Below, piece after piece: positions 7,589 through 14,094 of a DNA stretch of 16,324 nucleotides. Source of the stretch: Desulfuromonadaceae bacterium UBA2294 (GTDB lineage: Bacteria > Desulfobacterota > Desulfuromonadia > Desulfuromonadales > UBA2294); the NCBI GenBank assembly GCA_002345625.1, contig DDWE01000129.1, positions 2,929 through 19,252 on the forward strand. Reading direction: 5' to 3'. The notes under the pieces were generated by a model. That model was not told where the DNA came from, ran no database searches, and was given only the letters and a program-made list of their open reading frames with translations. Within the stretch, counting starts at the first letter, position 1, and each line of letters begins with the position of its first letter. A program made the translations under genes and the position numbers.

Positions 7589-7615
7589 TCACGCCCTTAT
7601 CATGCAAAGATGATC

Positions 7616-7649
7616 GGGAAAGGGCAATGAGTATTCATTGCCCTTTCCC
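7616..7649 (+). terminator. Hairpin terminator after mdh
   Basis: A perfect 15-bp stem (7616-7630 with 7635-7649) closes the tetraloop GTAT, 27 bp after the mdh stop. The following tract TCATTTGT is only weakly T-rich, so efficiency may be moderate. It closes the icd-mdh unit. Confidence 0.7.
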
Positions 7650-7855
7650 TCATTTGTAACAGCAGACTGCACACACAGTAATCCGGGAAACATTCGTTTT
7701 ACTGAAGTTTTTCCGGTTTCTTTTTACTGGTGCTGGAAACGGTAAAAACGGGCAAAAATCACTGGCAAAGACACTGTTTGATATGTTAGGATTCCGCCCG
7801 CAATCATAATCCGTTTTAATAACGGCTATCACGAAAAAAAGGAGAGAGACCTAAC
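7650..7855 (+). promoter_or_regulatory. Leader region of the korDABC operon (promoter not resolved)
   Basis: This 206-bp AT-rich stretch lies between the mdh terminator and korD and must hold the kor promoter if the operon is independent. It contains a 7-bp inverted repeat (TTTTTAC 7721-7727, GTAAAAA 7742-7748), a direct repeat of TTTTACTG 25 bp apart (7697 and 7722), and a short stem at 7811-7825 (CCGTT/AACGG) just before the ribosome-binding site AAAGGAGAG. No pair of -35/-10 boxes with good spacing stands out; TTGATA at 7778 has no matching -10 at 16-18 bp. Confidence 0.45.
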
Positions 7856-8053
7856 ATGAGCAGTCCGAAGGCCAAGATCGAAGTTATCGAACGGTACTGC
7901 AAGGGATGCGCAATCTGTGCGGAATTCTGCCCGACTAACGTTCTGGAAATGGACGCTTTTGTCGTGAAGGTTGCCCGTCCGGAAGCTTGCACTGCCTGTA
8001 TGCAGTGTGAATTACGTTGCCCTGACTTTGCCATCGAAGTCCACAAGCTTTAA
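7856..8053 (+). CDS. korD: 2-oxoglutarate:ferredoxin oxidoreductase, delta (ferredoxin-like) subunit
   Basis: A 65-residue 2[4Fe-4S] ferredoxin-type protein. The first cluster motif uses Cys15, Cys18, Cys21 and Cys25 (YCKGCAICAEFCP) and the second Cys45, Cys48, Cys51 and Cys55 (CTACMQCELRCP), the classical CxxCxxCxxxCP pair. As the delta subunit of a four-subunit 2-oxoacid oxidoreductase it would carry electrons from the internal cluster of the beta subunit to external ferredoxin. The ATG is preceded by AAAGGAGAGAG. korA starts 24 bp downstream with its own strong ribosome-binding site, and the order delta-alpha-beta-gamma shows that this is a complex subunit, not a free ferredoxin. Confidence 0.92.
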   Translation: MSSPKAKIEVIERYCKGCAICAEFCPTNVLEMDAFVVKVARPEACTACMQCELRCPDFAIEVHKL

Positions 8054-8077
8054 TAAACTAACAGGAGGTCGCTAACC

Positions 8078-9217
8078 GTGGCTAAGAAAGTTGCTCTGCT
8101 GCAGGGGAACGATGCATGCGCCCAGGGGGCCTTGTACGCCGGCTGCACGTTTTTCGGCGGTTACCCCATTACTCCCTCCACCGAAGTTGCGGAAGTTCTG
8201 TCGATTGAGCTCCCCAAAATTGGTGGCAAATTCATCCAGATGGAAGACGAAATCGGCGCCATGGCGTCGGTAATCGGCGCATCGCTGACCGGTTCCAAGG
8301 CGCTGACCGCGACCTCGGGTCCGGGCGTCTCCCTTAAGCAGGAACTGATCGGCTATGCCTGCATCGCCGAAGTCCCCTGCGTCATCATCAACGTCATGCG
8401 TGGCGGTCCGTCGACCGGCATGCCGACCGGCCCCGGCCAGTCCGATGTTCAGCAAGCCAAGTGGGGCACCCACGGCGATCACGCAACCATCGCGCTGGTC
8501 CCGGCTTCGGTACAGGAGATTTTCACTGAAACCGTCCGTGCCTTCAACCTCGCCGAAAAGTACCGCATGCCGGTCCAGGTTCTCTACGATGAGATCGTTG
8601 GCCACATGCGTGAGCGCATCGAGTTCCCCGAGCCTGGCGAACTGGAAGTCATCAACCGTGCGGCACCGACGGTGACCCCTGAAAACTACAAGCCCTACGA
8701 CACCTCCTTCGGCGACGTTCCGCCGCTGGCCGGGTTCGGCACCGGCTACCGTTTTCACGTCACTGGTCTGAACAAGGCCCAGGACGGCTTCCCGACCACT
8801 AAAGCTGAGTACGTCGATGCTGAAGAGCGTCGCCAGATCTCCAAGGTCGAGAAGGATGAAGCCCGCGCTGTCATCGAAAAGAATGAAGAGTACCTGGTCG
8901 ACGATGCTGAAGTTCTGATCTTTGCCTACGGCTCGACCAGCCGCTCGGCCCGCTACGCGGTTAACGAGTTGCGTAAGGAAGGGATCAAAGCCGGCCTGTT
9001 CCGTCCGATCACCCTCTGGCCGTTCCCCGAGAAGCGTATCGCCGCCCTCGGCAAGAAAGTTAAAGGGATCGTCGTTCCCGAAATGAACCTCGGTCAAATG
9101 AATCTCGAAGTCGAGCGCGTCGTCAAAGGGACCTGTCCGGTCCTGCATCTCGGCCGCGTCGACGGCGAGCCGCTCAATCCGGGTCAAATCATCGCCAAGG
9201 TCAAGGAGGTCAAGTAA
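8078..9217 (+). CDS. korA: 2-oxoglutarate:ferredoxin oxidoreductase, alpha subunit
   Basis: The 379-residue alpha subunit contains the pyrimidine-binding half of the thiamine pyrophosphate (TPP) site and the substrate pocket. Visible features are FFGGYPITPSTE at residues 25-36, the conserved 2-oxoacid-binding loop of this superfamily, then MEDEIGAMASVIGASLTGSKALTATSGPG, and a C-terminal transketolase-like domain with LFRPITLWPFPE. The GTG start is supported by AGGAGG at 8063-8068. The complex converts 2-oxoglutarate, CoA and oxidised ferredoxin to succinyl-CoA and CO2, and the reaction is reversible. 2-oxoglutarate specificity is inferred from the neighbouring icd and mdh and from the four-gene layout; pyruvate or branched-chain oxoacids cannot be excluded from sequence alone. 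Confidence 0.92.
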   Translation: MAKKVALLQGNDACAQGALYAGCTFFGGYPITPSTEVAEVLSIELPKIGGKFIQMEDEIGAMASVIGASLTGSKALTATSGPGVSLKQELIGYACIAEVPCVIINVMRGGPSTGMPTGPGQSDVQQAKWGTHGDHATIALVPASVQEIFTETVRAFNLAEKYRMPVQVLYDEIVGHMRERIEFPEPGELEVINRAAPTVTPENYKPYDTSFGDVPPLAGFGTGYRFHVTGLNKAQDGFPTTKAEYVDAEERRQISKVEKDEARAVIEKNEEYLVDDAEVLIFAYGSTSRSARYAVNELRKEGIKAGLFRPITLWPFPEKRIAALGKKVKGIVVPEMNLGQMNLEVERVVKGTCPVLHLGRVDGEPLNPGQIIAKVKEVK

Positions 9218-9219
9218 CC

Positions 9220-10035
9220 ATGGCTTACGATTACGCTAAACACATCCGTCCGGGCAAACTGCCCCACATCTGGTGCCCCGGCTGCGGCCACGGCATTGCC
9301 ATGAAGGGCATGATCCGGGCGATCGACGCCTGCGGGCTGGAAAAGAACAACACCGCCATCGTCTCCGGTATCGGCTGCGCCAGCCGCCTCCCCGGTTACA
9401 TGGACTACTGCACCCTGCATACGGCTCATGGCCGCGCAGCCGCTTTCGCCACCGGCGTCAAGATGGCCCGCCCGGAGATGAACGTCATTGTGGTCGGTGG
9501 CGACGGCGACGGAACCGCCATCGGCGGCAACCACTTCATCCACGCCTGCCGCCGTAACATCGACATGACCTACATCATCCTCAACAACAGCATTTACGGG
9601 ATGACTGGCGGTCAGTTCTCGCCCTGCACCCCGACCGGCGCCAAAGCCTCGACGACGGTCTACGGCAACCCGGATCCGACCTTTGACATCAGCAAACTGG
9701 CGATCGGCGCCGGCGCGAGCTTCGTCGCCCGCGGCACCGCCTTCCACGCTGCCCAGATTGACAAGCTGATTGCCGAAGGGATCAAGCACAAGGGTCTGGC
9801 GGTCATCGAGATCCTTGACGACTGCCCGACCACCTACGGACGCCGCAACAAGTTCCGCAGCGTCGTCGACATGATGAAGCGCCTGAAAGAGATTGCCGTT
9901 CCGGTTGCGGCCGCCGCGAAAATGACGGCCGAGCAACTCGAAGGCAAAGTCCTCACCGGCATCCTGCATCAGGAGAACAAACCGGAATACTGCGAGCAGT
10001 ACGCCCAGGTTATTGCCCGGGCGAAGTGCGCCTGA
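9220..10035 (+). CDS. korB: 2-oxoglutarate:ferredoxin oxidoreductase, beta subunit (TPP-binding)
   Basis: The 271-residue beta subunit binds the diphosphate part of TPP and one [4Fe-4S] cluster. Cys19 and Cys22 (WCPGCGHG), Cys53 (GIGCASR) and Cys202 (DDCPTTYG) match the four cluster ligands known in this family. The TPP/Mg motif runs from GGDGDG (93-98) to NNSIYGMTGGQ (122-132). The ATG lies two bases after the korA stop, and its ribosome-binding site (AAGGAGG) is inside the end of korA, so the two genes are likely translationally coupled with equal stoichiometry. korC follows after 24 bp. The C-terminal part is short and standard. Confidence 0.93.
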   Translation: MAYDYAKHIRPGKLPHIWCPGCGHGIAMKGMIRAIDACGLEKNNTAIVSGIGCASRLPGYMDYCTLHTAHGRAAAFATGVKMARPEMNVIVVGGDGDGTAIGGNHFIHACRRNIDMTYIILNNSIYGMTGGQFSPCTPTGAKASTTVYGNPDPTFDISKLAIGAGASFVARGTAFHAAQIDKLIAEGIKHKGLAVIEILDDCPTTYGRRNKFRSVVDMMKRLKEIAVPVAAAAKMTAEQLEGKVLTGILHQENKPEYCEQYAQVIARAKCA

Positions 10036-10059
10036 TCACACCCGAAAAGGAGAAGATCG

Positions 10060-10608
10060 ATGAGTAAAAGATACGAAATTCGCTTTTCCGGCGCCGGTGG
10101 TCAGGGCCTGATCACGGCCGGGATTATTCTCGCCGAAGCGGCATGCATCAACGAAGGCAAGCATGCTGTCCAGTCGCAAAGCTACGGGCCTGAAGCCCGC
10201 GGTGGCGCCTCCAAGTCGGAAGTTATCATCTCCGACACCCCGATCGATTACCCGAAAGCGACCATCGTTGATGCCTGTCTCGCCATGACCCAGGAATCGG
10301 CCGACAAGTACGCCAACGGGATCAAGGCCGGCGGTGTCCTTCTGCTCGATTCTGACTTTGTCAAGAACGAGCCGAAAGGGGACTTCAAAATCTACAAGTT
10401 CCCGATTACCCGCACCGCCAAAGACGAGATCGGCCGCGAGATCGTCGCCAATGTTGTGGCCCTCGGTGCCATGATTGCGCTGACCGATGCCGTCTCCCGC
10501 GACGCCGGATTAAAAGCCGTTCTTGCCAAGGTACCAGAAGCCTTCCTTGACCTGAACAAGAAGGCCTACAACACCGGTTACGACAAGGTCAAAGATCTGC
10601 TGAAATAA
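10060..10608 (+). CDS. korC: 2-oxoglutarate:ferredoxin oxidoreductase, gamma subunit
   Basis: The 182-residue product starts with FSGAGGQGLITAGIILAEAA, the glycine-rich motif of the gamma domain, and continues with SQSYGPEARGGASKSEVIISD, also diagnostic. In the assembled enzyme this subunit helps bind CoA and closes over the active site. The ATG is preceded by AAAGGAG about 8 bp upstream. It is the last gene of the kor operon, followed 22 bp later by a strong terminator, so the unit is korD-korA-korB-korC and appears complete. Confidence 0.92.
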   Translation: MSKRYEIRFSGAGGQGLITAGIILAEAACINEGKHAVQSQSYGPEARGGASKSEVIISDTPIDYPKATIVDACLAMTQESADKYANGIKAGGVLLLDSDFVKNEPKGDFKIYKFPITRTAKDEIGREIVANVVALGAMIALTDAVSRDAGLKAVLAKVPEAFLDLNKKAYNTGYDKVKDLLK

Positions 10609-10630
10609 GTAAGTTTGTCGGTTCTGACCC

Positions 10631-10662
10631 AAAAGGCCTGCGAGAGAACTCGCAGGCCTTTT
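10631..10662 (+). terminator. Strong rho-independent terminator after korC
   Basis: A perfect 14-bp stem (10631-10644 with 10649-10662) closes the loop AGAA. The 3' arm ends in TTTT and continues G-TTTTT, a typical U-rich tail. The A-run on the 5' arm means it could also stop transcription on the opposite strand. Confidence 0.9.
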
Positions 10663-10681
10663 GTTTTTCCTTAAAAATGTC

Positions 10682-10710
10682 CTGACGCAGCGATCAAATT
10701 CAGGTAATCT
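10682..10710 (+). promoter_or_regulatory. Predicted promoter of the ppa-trmO-can group
   Basis: CTGACG (10682-10687) and TAATCT (10705-10710) are separated by exactly 17 bp. The predicted start is near 10717, 25 bp before the ppa ATG. The -35 box is a moderate match. Confidence 0.5.
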
Positions 10711-10741
10711 TATCCCAATTCAAAAAACAGGGAGTCAGTCC

Positions 10742-11356
10742 ATGAGTTTTCCGAAACCGTTTTACCGCTGGCGGCCGCATCCATGGCATGGTCTTAGTTC
10801 CGGTCCAAACCCCCCGTCCATCGTCCATGCTTATATCGAGTTGACCCCGTTTGACCGGGTCAAATATGAAATTGACAAGGAGACGGGCTACCTGCGTGTC
10901 GATCGCCCCCACCGTGCCAGTTCGGTAACGCCAACCCTTTATGGCTTTATTCCGAAAACATTCTGTGGCCGCCGCGTTGCCGAGATGGCGATCGGAACCG
11001 ACCGCGCTGACGGTGACCCCCTTGATATCTGCGTCATCAGCGAGCGACCGATCAGTCAGCCCGAAGTCATCCTCAATGCCAAGGTGGTTGGCGGTCTGCG
11101 CATGATTGACCATGGTGAAGCCGATGACAAGATCATTGCGGTACTCGCCAATGATAACTTGTATGCCCATATCGAAGACATCCATGAATTGCCAGACATC
11201 TACGTCGAACGACTACGTCACTACTTCAGCACTTACAAGCTGGTGCCGGGGCAGGACACCCCAGTTGAAGTCTCTGACGCCTATGATCGGTCCCATGCTG
11301 AGCGTGTCATCGCCGCCGCGATAGCAGATTACGAAGAGACCTATGGCAACGAATGA
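10742..11356 (+). CDS. ppa: Inorganic pyrophosphatase, family I (soluble)
   Basis: The enzyme hydrolyses cytoplasmic pyrophosphate to phosphate and so pulls biosynthetic reactions forward. The 204-residue protein has the family I core KYEIDKETGYLRVDR, then TLYGFIPKTFCG and the metal-binding signature D90-G-D92-P-L-D95. It is longer than the E. coli enzyme (about 176) at the N-terminus (RWRPHPWHGLSSGPNPP), as I recall for the Chlamydia/Bacteroides-like branch. The ATG at 10742 is chosen because GGGAG lies 7 bp upstream; the open frame further 5' runs into the kor terminator. It is the first gene of a probable unit with trmO and can. Its stop overlaps the longest possible reading frame of the next gene. 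Confidence 0.94.
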   Translation: MSFPKPFYRWRPHPWHGLSSGPNPPSIVHAYIELTPFDRVKYEIDKETGYLRVDRPHRASSVTPTLYGFIPKTFCGRRVAEMAIGTDRADGDPLDICVISERPISQPEVILNAKVVGGLRMIDHGEADDKIIAVLANDNLYAHIEDIHELPDIYVERLRHYFSTYKLVPGQDTPVEVSDAYDRSHAERVIAAAIADYEETYGNE

Positions 11357-11375
11357 GCCAAAGATCGGAGACTCC

Positions 11376-11786
11376 ATGGCCCTTCATGCCATCGGACGCA
11401 TACGTACTCCGTGGCAGAACCTGAATGAGTGCCCACGCAACATTACCGTAGACGGAGAGACATGCACTCTGGAGATTGATCCACGGCTTTCCGAAGGGCT
11501 CACCGGCCTGAAAGCAGGTGACAAGATCGCTTTGCTCTACTGGCTCGATCGTGCGAACTGCGACCGTCTCCAGCGCCCATCGCGCCGAACCGGTGAAATT
11601 AAAGGCGTTTTTGCCCTGCGCACCCCACATCGGCCGAACCCCATCGGGTTGGCCAGTATTGAGATCATCGCCATCGACGGCACCCATATCAGCGTTCGTG
11701 GCCTCGATTGCCTTGATGGGACCATATTGCTCGACATTAAACCACAGAATGGGGCATCAAGTGGTCAGCAGCCATCGCTAGACTGA
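11376..11786 (+). CDS. trmO: TsaA/TrmO-type tRNA (N6-threonylcarbamoyladenosine37-N6)-methyltransferase, short form
   Basis: The TsaA (UPF0066) fold uses S-adenosylmethionine; in E. coli TrmO methylates t6A37 of tRNA-Thr(GGU). Visible family blocks are an N-terminal IGRIRTPW, TPHRPNPIGLASIEI in the middle and LDCLDGTILLDIKP near the end. The 136-residue form covers the beta-barrel domain and lacks the C-terminal extension of the 235-residue E. coli enzyme, as do many bacterial and archaeal members. The ATG at 11376 is preferred: GGAG lies 5 bp upstream and the protein then begins, as the family does, just before the IGxIrTP motif. An in-frame ATG at 11343 would overlap ppa by 14 bp. tRNA specificity is inferred from the family. 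Confidence 0.82.
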   Translation: MALHAIGRIRTPWQNLNECPRNITVDGETCTLEIDPRLSEGLTGLKAGDKIALLYWLDRANCDRLQRPSRRTGEIKGVFALRTPHRPNPIGLASIEIIAIDGTHISVRGLDCLDGTILLDIKPQNGASSGQQPSLD

Positions 11787-11789
11787 CCA
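11762..11789 (+). other. Inverted repeat over the trmO stop codon
   Basis: TGGTCAG (11762-11768) and CTGACCA (11783-11789) form a 7-bp stem with a 14-nt loop. No T-run follows, so it is at best a weak terminator or mRNA-stability hairpin between trmO and can. Confidence 0.3.
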
Positions 11790-11873
11790 ATACAACCCCT
11801 CGCATACCTCCAAGCGATGATTCATTATCGGGGTGCCAAGCAGATCATCAAACAAGAGGAACAGGAGTAGGCA

Positions 11874-12545
11874 ATGAACCGTCTTGATGCACTACTTAAA
11901 AACAACCGGGACTGGGCCGATCGGGTAAAACTCGAAAACCCTGACTTTTTCAGTCGTCTGGTCAAACAGCAGAAACCTGAGTATCTCTGGATTGGCTGTT
12001 CAGATAGCCGGGTGCCAGCCAATCAGATCGTCGACCTGATGCCGGGGGAACTGTTCGTTCACCGTAACGTCGCAAATCTGGTTGTCCACACGGACCTCAA
12101 CTGTCTTTCTGTTATGCAATATGCGGTCGATGTTCTGAAAGTAAAACACATCATCGTCTGTGGTCATTACGGTTGTGGCGGTATCGAATCCTTGTTGAAA
12201 AAATCGAGACAGGGGCTAATCGACAACTGGCTCTGTCATATCTCCGACGTCTACCGCAAACATGAGCCGCTGCTTGCCAAACTCAGCGGAGAAGGGGTCC
12301 GTAGCGATCGCCTCTGTGAATTGAATGTTCTCGAACAGGTGACCAACATCTGCCAGACCACTATCCTGCGCGACGCCTGGCAACGCCAACAGGAAATCTC
12401 GGTTCACGGCTGGGTCTACGATATTCATGACGGCTATATTCGTGATTTGCGGATCGACATCGACAATCACGCAGAATTCGATGCGGGCTACCGTCAGGCG
12501 CTTGATCGCATCGCCACTCGCATTGATCGAACGGTCGAGAACTGA
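11874..12545 (+). CDS. can: Beta-class carbonic anhydrase
   Basis: The zinc enzyme interconverts CO2 and bicarbonate in the cytoplasm. The 223 residues align well with E. coli Can: zinc ligands Cys42, His98 and Cys101 (IGCSDSR and GHYGCGG) and the Asp44-Arg46 dyad have the same numbering. GELFVHRNVANLV is also typical. The ATG is preceded by AGGAG 7 bp upstream. It lies 87 bp after trmO and may belong to the ppa unit or have its own promoter; I see no clear -35/-10 pair in the gap. Bicarbonate supply fits the carboxylating metabolism expected here. The gene converges on fbp with only 8 bp between stop codons. Confidence 0.95.
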   Translation: MNRLDALLKNNRDWADRVKLENPDFFSRLVKQQKPEYLWIGCSDSRVPANQIVDLMPGELFVHRNVANLVVHTDLNCLSVMQYAVDVLKVKHIIVCGHYGCGGIESLLKKSRQGLIDNWLCHISDVYRKHEPLLAKLSGEGVRSDRLCELNVLEQVTNICQTTILRDAWQRQQEISVHGWVYDIHDGYIRDLRIDIDNHAEFDAGYRQALDRIATRIDRTVEN

Positions 12546-12555
12546 CCCGTTTTTT
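12530..12555 (+). terminator. Terminator of can, overlapping the coding end
   Basis: AACGGTC (12530-12536) pairs with GACCCGTT (12544-12551) with one bulged C around a 7-nt loop, and T residues run from 12550 to 12555. The hairpin includes the can stop codon, and the T-run reaches into the stop codon of fbp on the other strand. Confidence 0.55.
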
Positions 12556-13498
12556 AACCATGCTTAGCGATCAACCGCTCGGCAAGGGCGACCTCGTCAC
12601 GGCTGCCGATAAAGACCGGTGCGCGGTCATCGATACCGGTCGGCAGAAGATCAAGTACCGCCCCCTTTCCCGTCGATGCCGCACCACCGGCCTGTTCGAC
12701 GAGGAATGCCATCGGGTTCAGCTCAAAAAGAAGGCGCAATTTCCCTTGCGGGGCATCAGACAAGTGCGGATACATGAAAATTCCGGCCCGCTTGATCAGG
12801 ATCTGATTGATATCAGGGACAAACCCTCCGCTATAGCGCAGCTTGGCGCTACTCTGCTCCAGATGCTGAACCAATGTCTCTGTCCCTGCTGAGTATTTGC
12901 TACGAGCGCCACCGGGTGCATACACCCTAGCAGCGCCGGAAAAAGTGATGTTTTCATGAACCAGGTTATATTCCATGAGCTGGTTCATGGCGAATTCGTG
13001 GGTTCCATCTCCGACGGAAAGCACCAGTGTTGTACGCGGTCCATAGAGAACATAGAGGGCAGCAACCTGTTTCCGGCCACATTGCAGCACATCCTCCCCC
13101 TCATAAATGGAGACAATTGTCCCGACAGCAAGATTGACATCAACGAGAGAAGAGCCGTCCAAAGGATCAAAGGCAACGGAAAAACGTCGAGTAGAGGGTT
13201 CCTGCACCGAAATAACGTTGGGCGACTCTTCGGACACGATGTTCGCAACAACACCGCAATGCCTTAAACGCTTCTGGATGATCCGATCAGCGAGCACATC
13301 GAGAGCCAACTGTTGTTCACCGTAAAGGTTCGAAGTCCCGGCAACACCAAGGTCGCCGGTGCGAATGGCATTGATAATATACTTTGTTGCGTCCGTGATC
13401 TCACAAATGACCCGTGTTAGATCGCGATCGACATTCTTTTCGCGCAAGTAACGTCGCAAATCGATTTGAAACTTGGTTTGTCCCCGTTCCGCCGTCAT
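12554..13498 (-). CDS. fbp: Fructose-1,6-bisphosphatase, class I
   Basis: It hydrolyses fructose 1,6-bisphosphate to fructose 6-phosphate, the committed step of gluconeogenesis. The 314 residues contain the metal-binding glutamates SEE at 89-91, the signature DPLDGSS at 111-117 (Asp111, Asp114), VGTIVSIY after it, the sugar-phosphate region YSGGFVPDINQIL, and the C-terminal LFELNPMAFLVEQAGG motif with the catalytic-site glutamate. The N-terminal AMP-site helices (ITDATKYI) are present. The ATG at 13498 is preceded on this strand by AAGGAG. The gene has its own promoter and diverges from a small unknown gene. Placement beside carbonic anhydrase and the TCA block fits a cell that builds sugars from organic acids. 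Confidence 0.95.
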   Translation of the reverse strand: MTAERGQTKFQIDLRRYLREKNVDRDLTRVICEITDATKYIINAIRTGDLGVAGTSNLYGEQQLALDVLADRIIQKRLRHCGVVANIVSEESPNVISVQEPSTRRFSVAFDPLDGSSLVDVNLAVGTIVSIYEGEDVLQCGRKQVAALYVLYGPRTTLVLSVGDGTHEFAMNQLMEYNLVHENITFSGAARVYAPGGARSKYSAGTETLVQHLEQSSAKLRYSGGFVPDINQILIKRAGIFMYPHLSDAPQGKLRLLFELNPMAFLVEQAGGAASTGKGAVLDLLPTGIDDRAPVFIGSRDEVALAERLIAKHG

Positions 13499-13532
13499 GG
13501 TAATCTCCTTCTGTCCGAATTACGAAAATGTC

Positions 13533-13561
13533 AGTGTAGACGATTGCCGGCAACAGGGCAA
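13533..13561 (-). promoter_or_regulatory. Predicted fbp promoter
   Basis: On the minus strand TTGCCC (complement of 13556-13561) and TACACT (complement of 13533-13538) are 17 bp apart. The palindrome TTGCCGGCAA (13544-13553) lies inside the spacer and could be a regulator site. Confidence 0.5.
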
Positions 13562-13580
13562 GAAACAGACTCAAAATGGC

Positions 13581-13608
13581 TTGACCTGACCGCCGGCAAT
13601 GGTAGGAT
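13581..13608 (+). promoter_or_regulatory. Possible promoter of the small charged protein gene
   Basis: TTGACC (13581-13586) and TAGGAT (13603-13608) are separated by 16 bp and would start transcription about 20 bp before the ATG at 13635. GCCGGCAA (13592-13599) in its spacer repeats the core of the palindrome in the divergent fbp promoter. Confidence 0.4.
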
Positions 13609-13634
13609 TCTGTATAAAATTACAGGAGAATGAA

Positions 13635-14012
13635 ATGACTGAACAAAATGAGAAGCACAACAGCATGCGGGGCGCGTCTGAAAAGCTGCTGGACGCAACA
13701 CGAAAAACGCTGCACACGGCAACATTCAAGGCCAACCAGTACAAACGCGTTGTCCAGAAGAAAATCGACGTCAACGCCGTACAGAAAAAGATTGCCACAG
13801 CCCACAACGACCTAGGAAAACTGGTCGATGACCTGCGTGAGGCCGGGGAGAAGAACATTCTGAACAAACCGGAAGTAAAAGAGCTGTTCAACCAAATCGA
13901 CACTCTCAAACAGACAGCGGTCTCCTTGTTGGAAGACATAGAAGCGATCCGCTGCGAAACGTGCGATGGGGAAGAGTCCACGACGGCAACAGAAGGAGAA
14001 CCTCTGCCATAA
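13635..14012 (+). CDS. Unknown small charged helical protein
   Basis: I do not recognise this 125-residue protein. It has no signal peptide or membrane segment. The first 55 residues are rich in Lys, Arg, Gln and Asn (KLLDATRKTLHTATFKANQ...), the middle (about 44-105) is predicted helical with heptad-like hydrophobic spacing, and the tail is acidic and Thr/Glu-rich after a CETC pair (Cys-Glu-Thr-Cys). The LGKLVDDLRE and LFNQIDTLKQTAVSLLEDI segments suggest a coiled-coil or helical-bundle cytoplasmic protein. The ATG at 13635 follows AGGAG by 6 bp; a longer frame from 13599 would include the ribosome-binding site. Clean codon use, promoter and ribosome-binding site argue that it is real. It converges on the receiver-PAS gene and diverges from fbp. 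Confidence 0.75.
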   Translation: MTEQNEKHNSMRGASEKLLDATRKTLHTATFKANQYKRVVQKKIDVNAVQKKIATAHNDLGKLVDDLREAGEKNILNKPEVKELFNQIDTLKQTAVSLLEDIEAIRCETCDGEESTTATEGEPLP

Positions 14013-14020
14013 TCGACAGG

Positions 14021-14081
14021 CGACGGTTGCGGTAACAGCCCGATGGAAACCAGCGACGACAGACTGTTTAAGTTACCGTCG
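14021..14081. other. Interrupted inverted repeat between convergent genes
   Basis: CGGTAAC (14030-14036) pairs with GTTACCG (14072-14078); alternatively CGACGGT (14021-14027) pairs with ACCGTCG (14075-14081), using much of the same 3' arm. The loop is long and no T-run exists on either strand, so this is not a classical terminator. It fills most of the 82-bp gap between the two convergent genes. Confidence 0.3.
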
Positions 14082-14094
14082 GTTGATCTGAGAC

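Noticed and set aside
7763..7780. Possible sigma-54 (-24/-12) site before korD
   Set aside because: GG is followed after 10 bp by GT instead of the invariant GC, and the rest matches the consensus poorly.
7778..7810. TTGATA with CATAAT as a korD promoter
   Set aside because: The spacer is 21 bp, too long for a standard sigma-70 promoter, and the 17-bp position reads CAATCA.
8072..9187. Long open frame of 371 codons on the minus strand opposite korA
   Set aside because: It mirrors korA almost exactly, has no ribosome-binding site or family motif, and its composition is that of the antisense of a GC-rich gene. Similar antisense frames opposite icd (4347-5351), korB (9184-9969) and aspS (1890-2477, 2631-3215) were rejected for the same reason.
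10661..10741. Upstream extension of the ppa frame
   Set aside because: It begins in the U-run of the kor terminator and lacks a ribosome-binding site; the ATG at 10742 has GGGAG.
11815..11830. Short hairpin CGATGA-TTCA-TTATCG between trmO and can
   Set aside because: Six base pairs with one G-U and no T-run; likely chance.
14013..14094. Possible remnant of a kinase or effector domain downstream of the receiver-PAS gene
   Set aside because: The 82-bp gap shows no histidine-kinase or ATPase motif in any minus-strand frame, and the next gene is convergent, so no decayed domain is visible.
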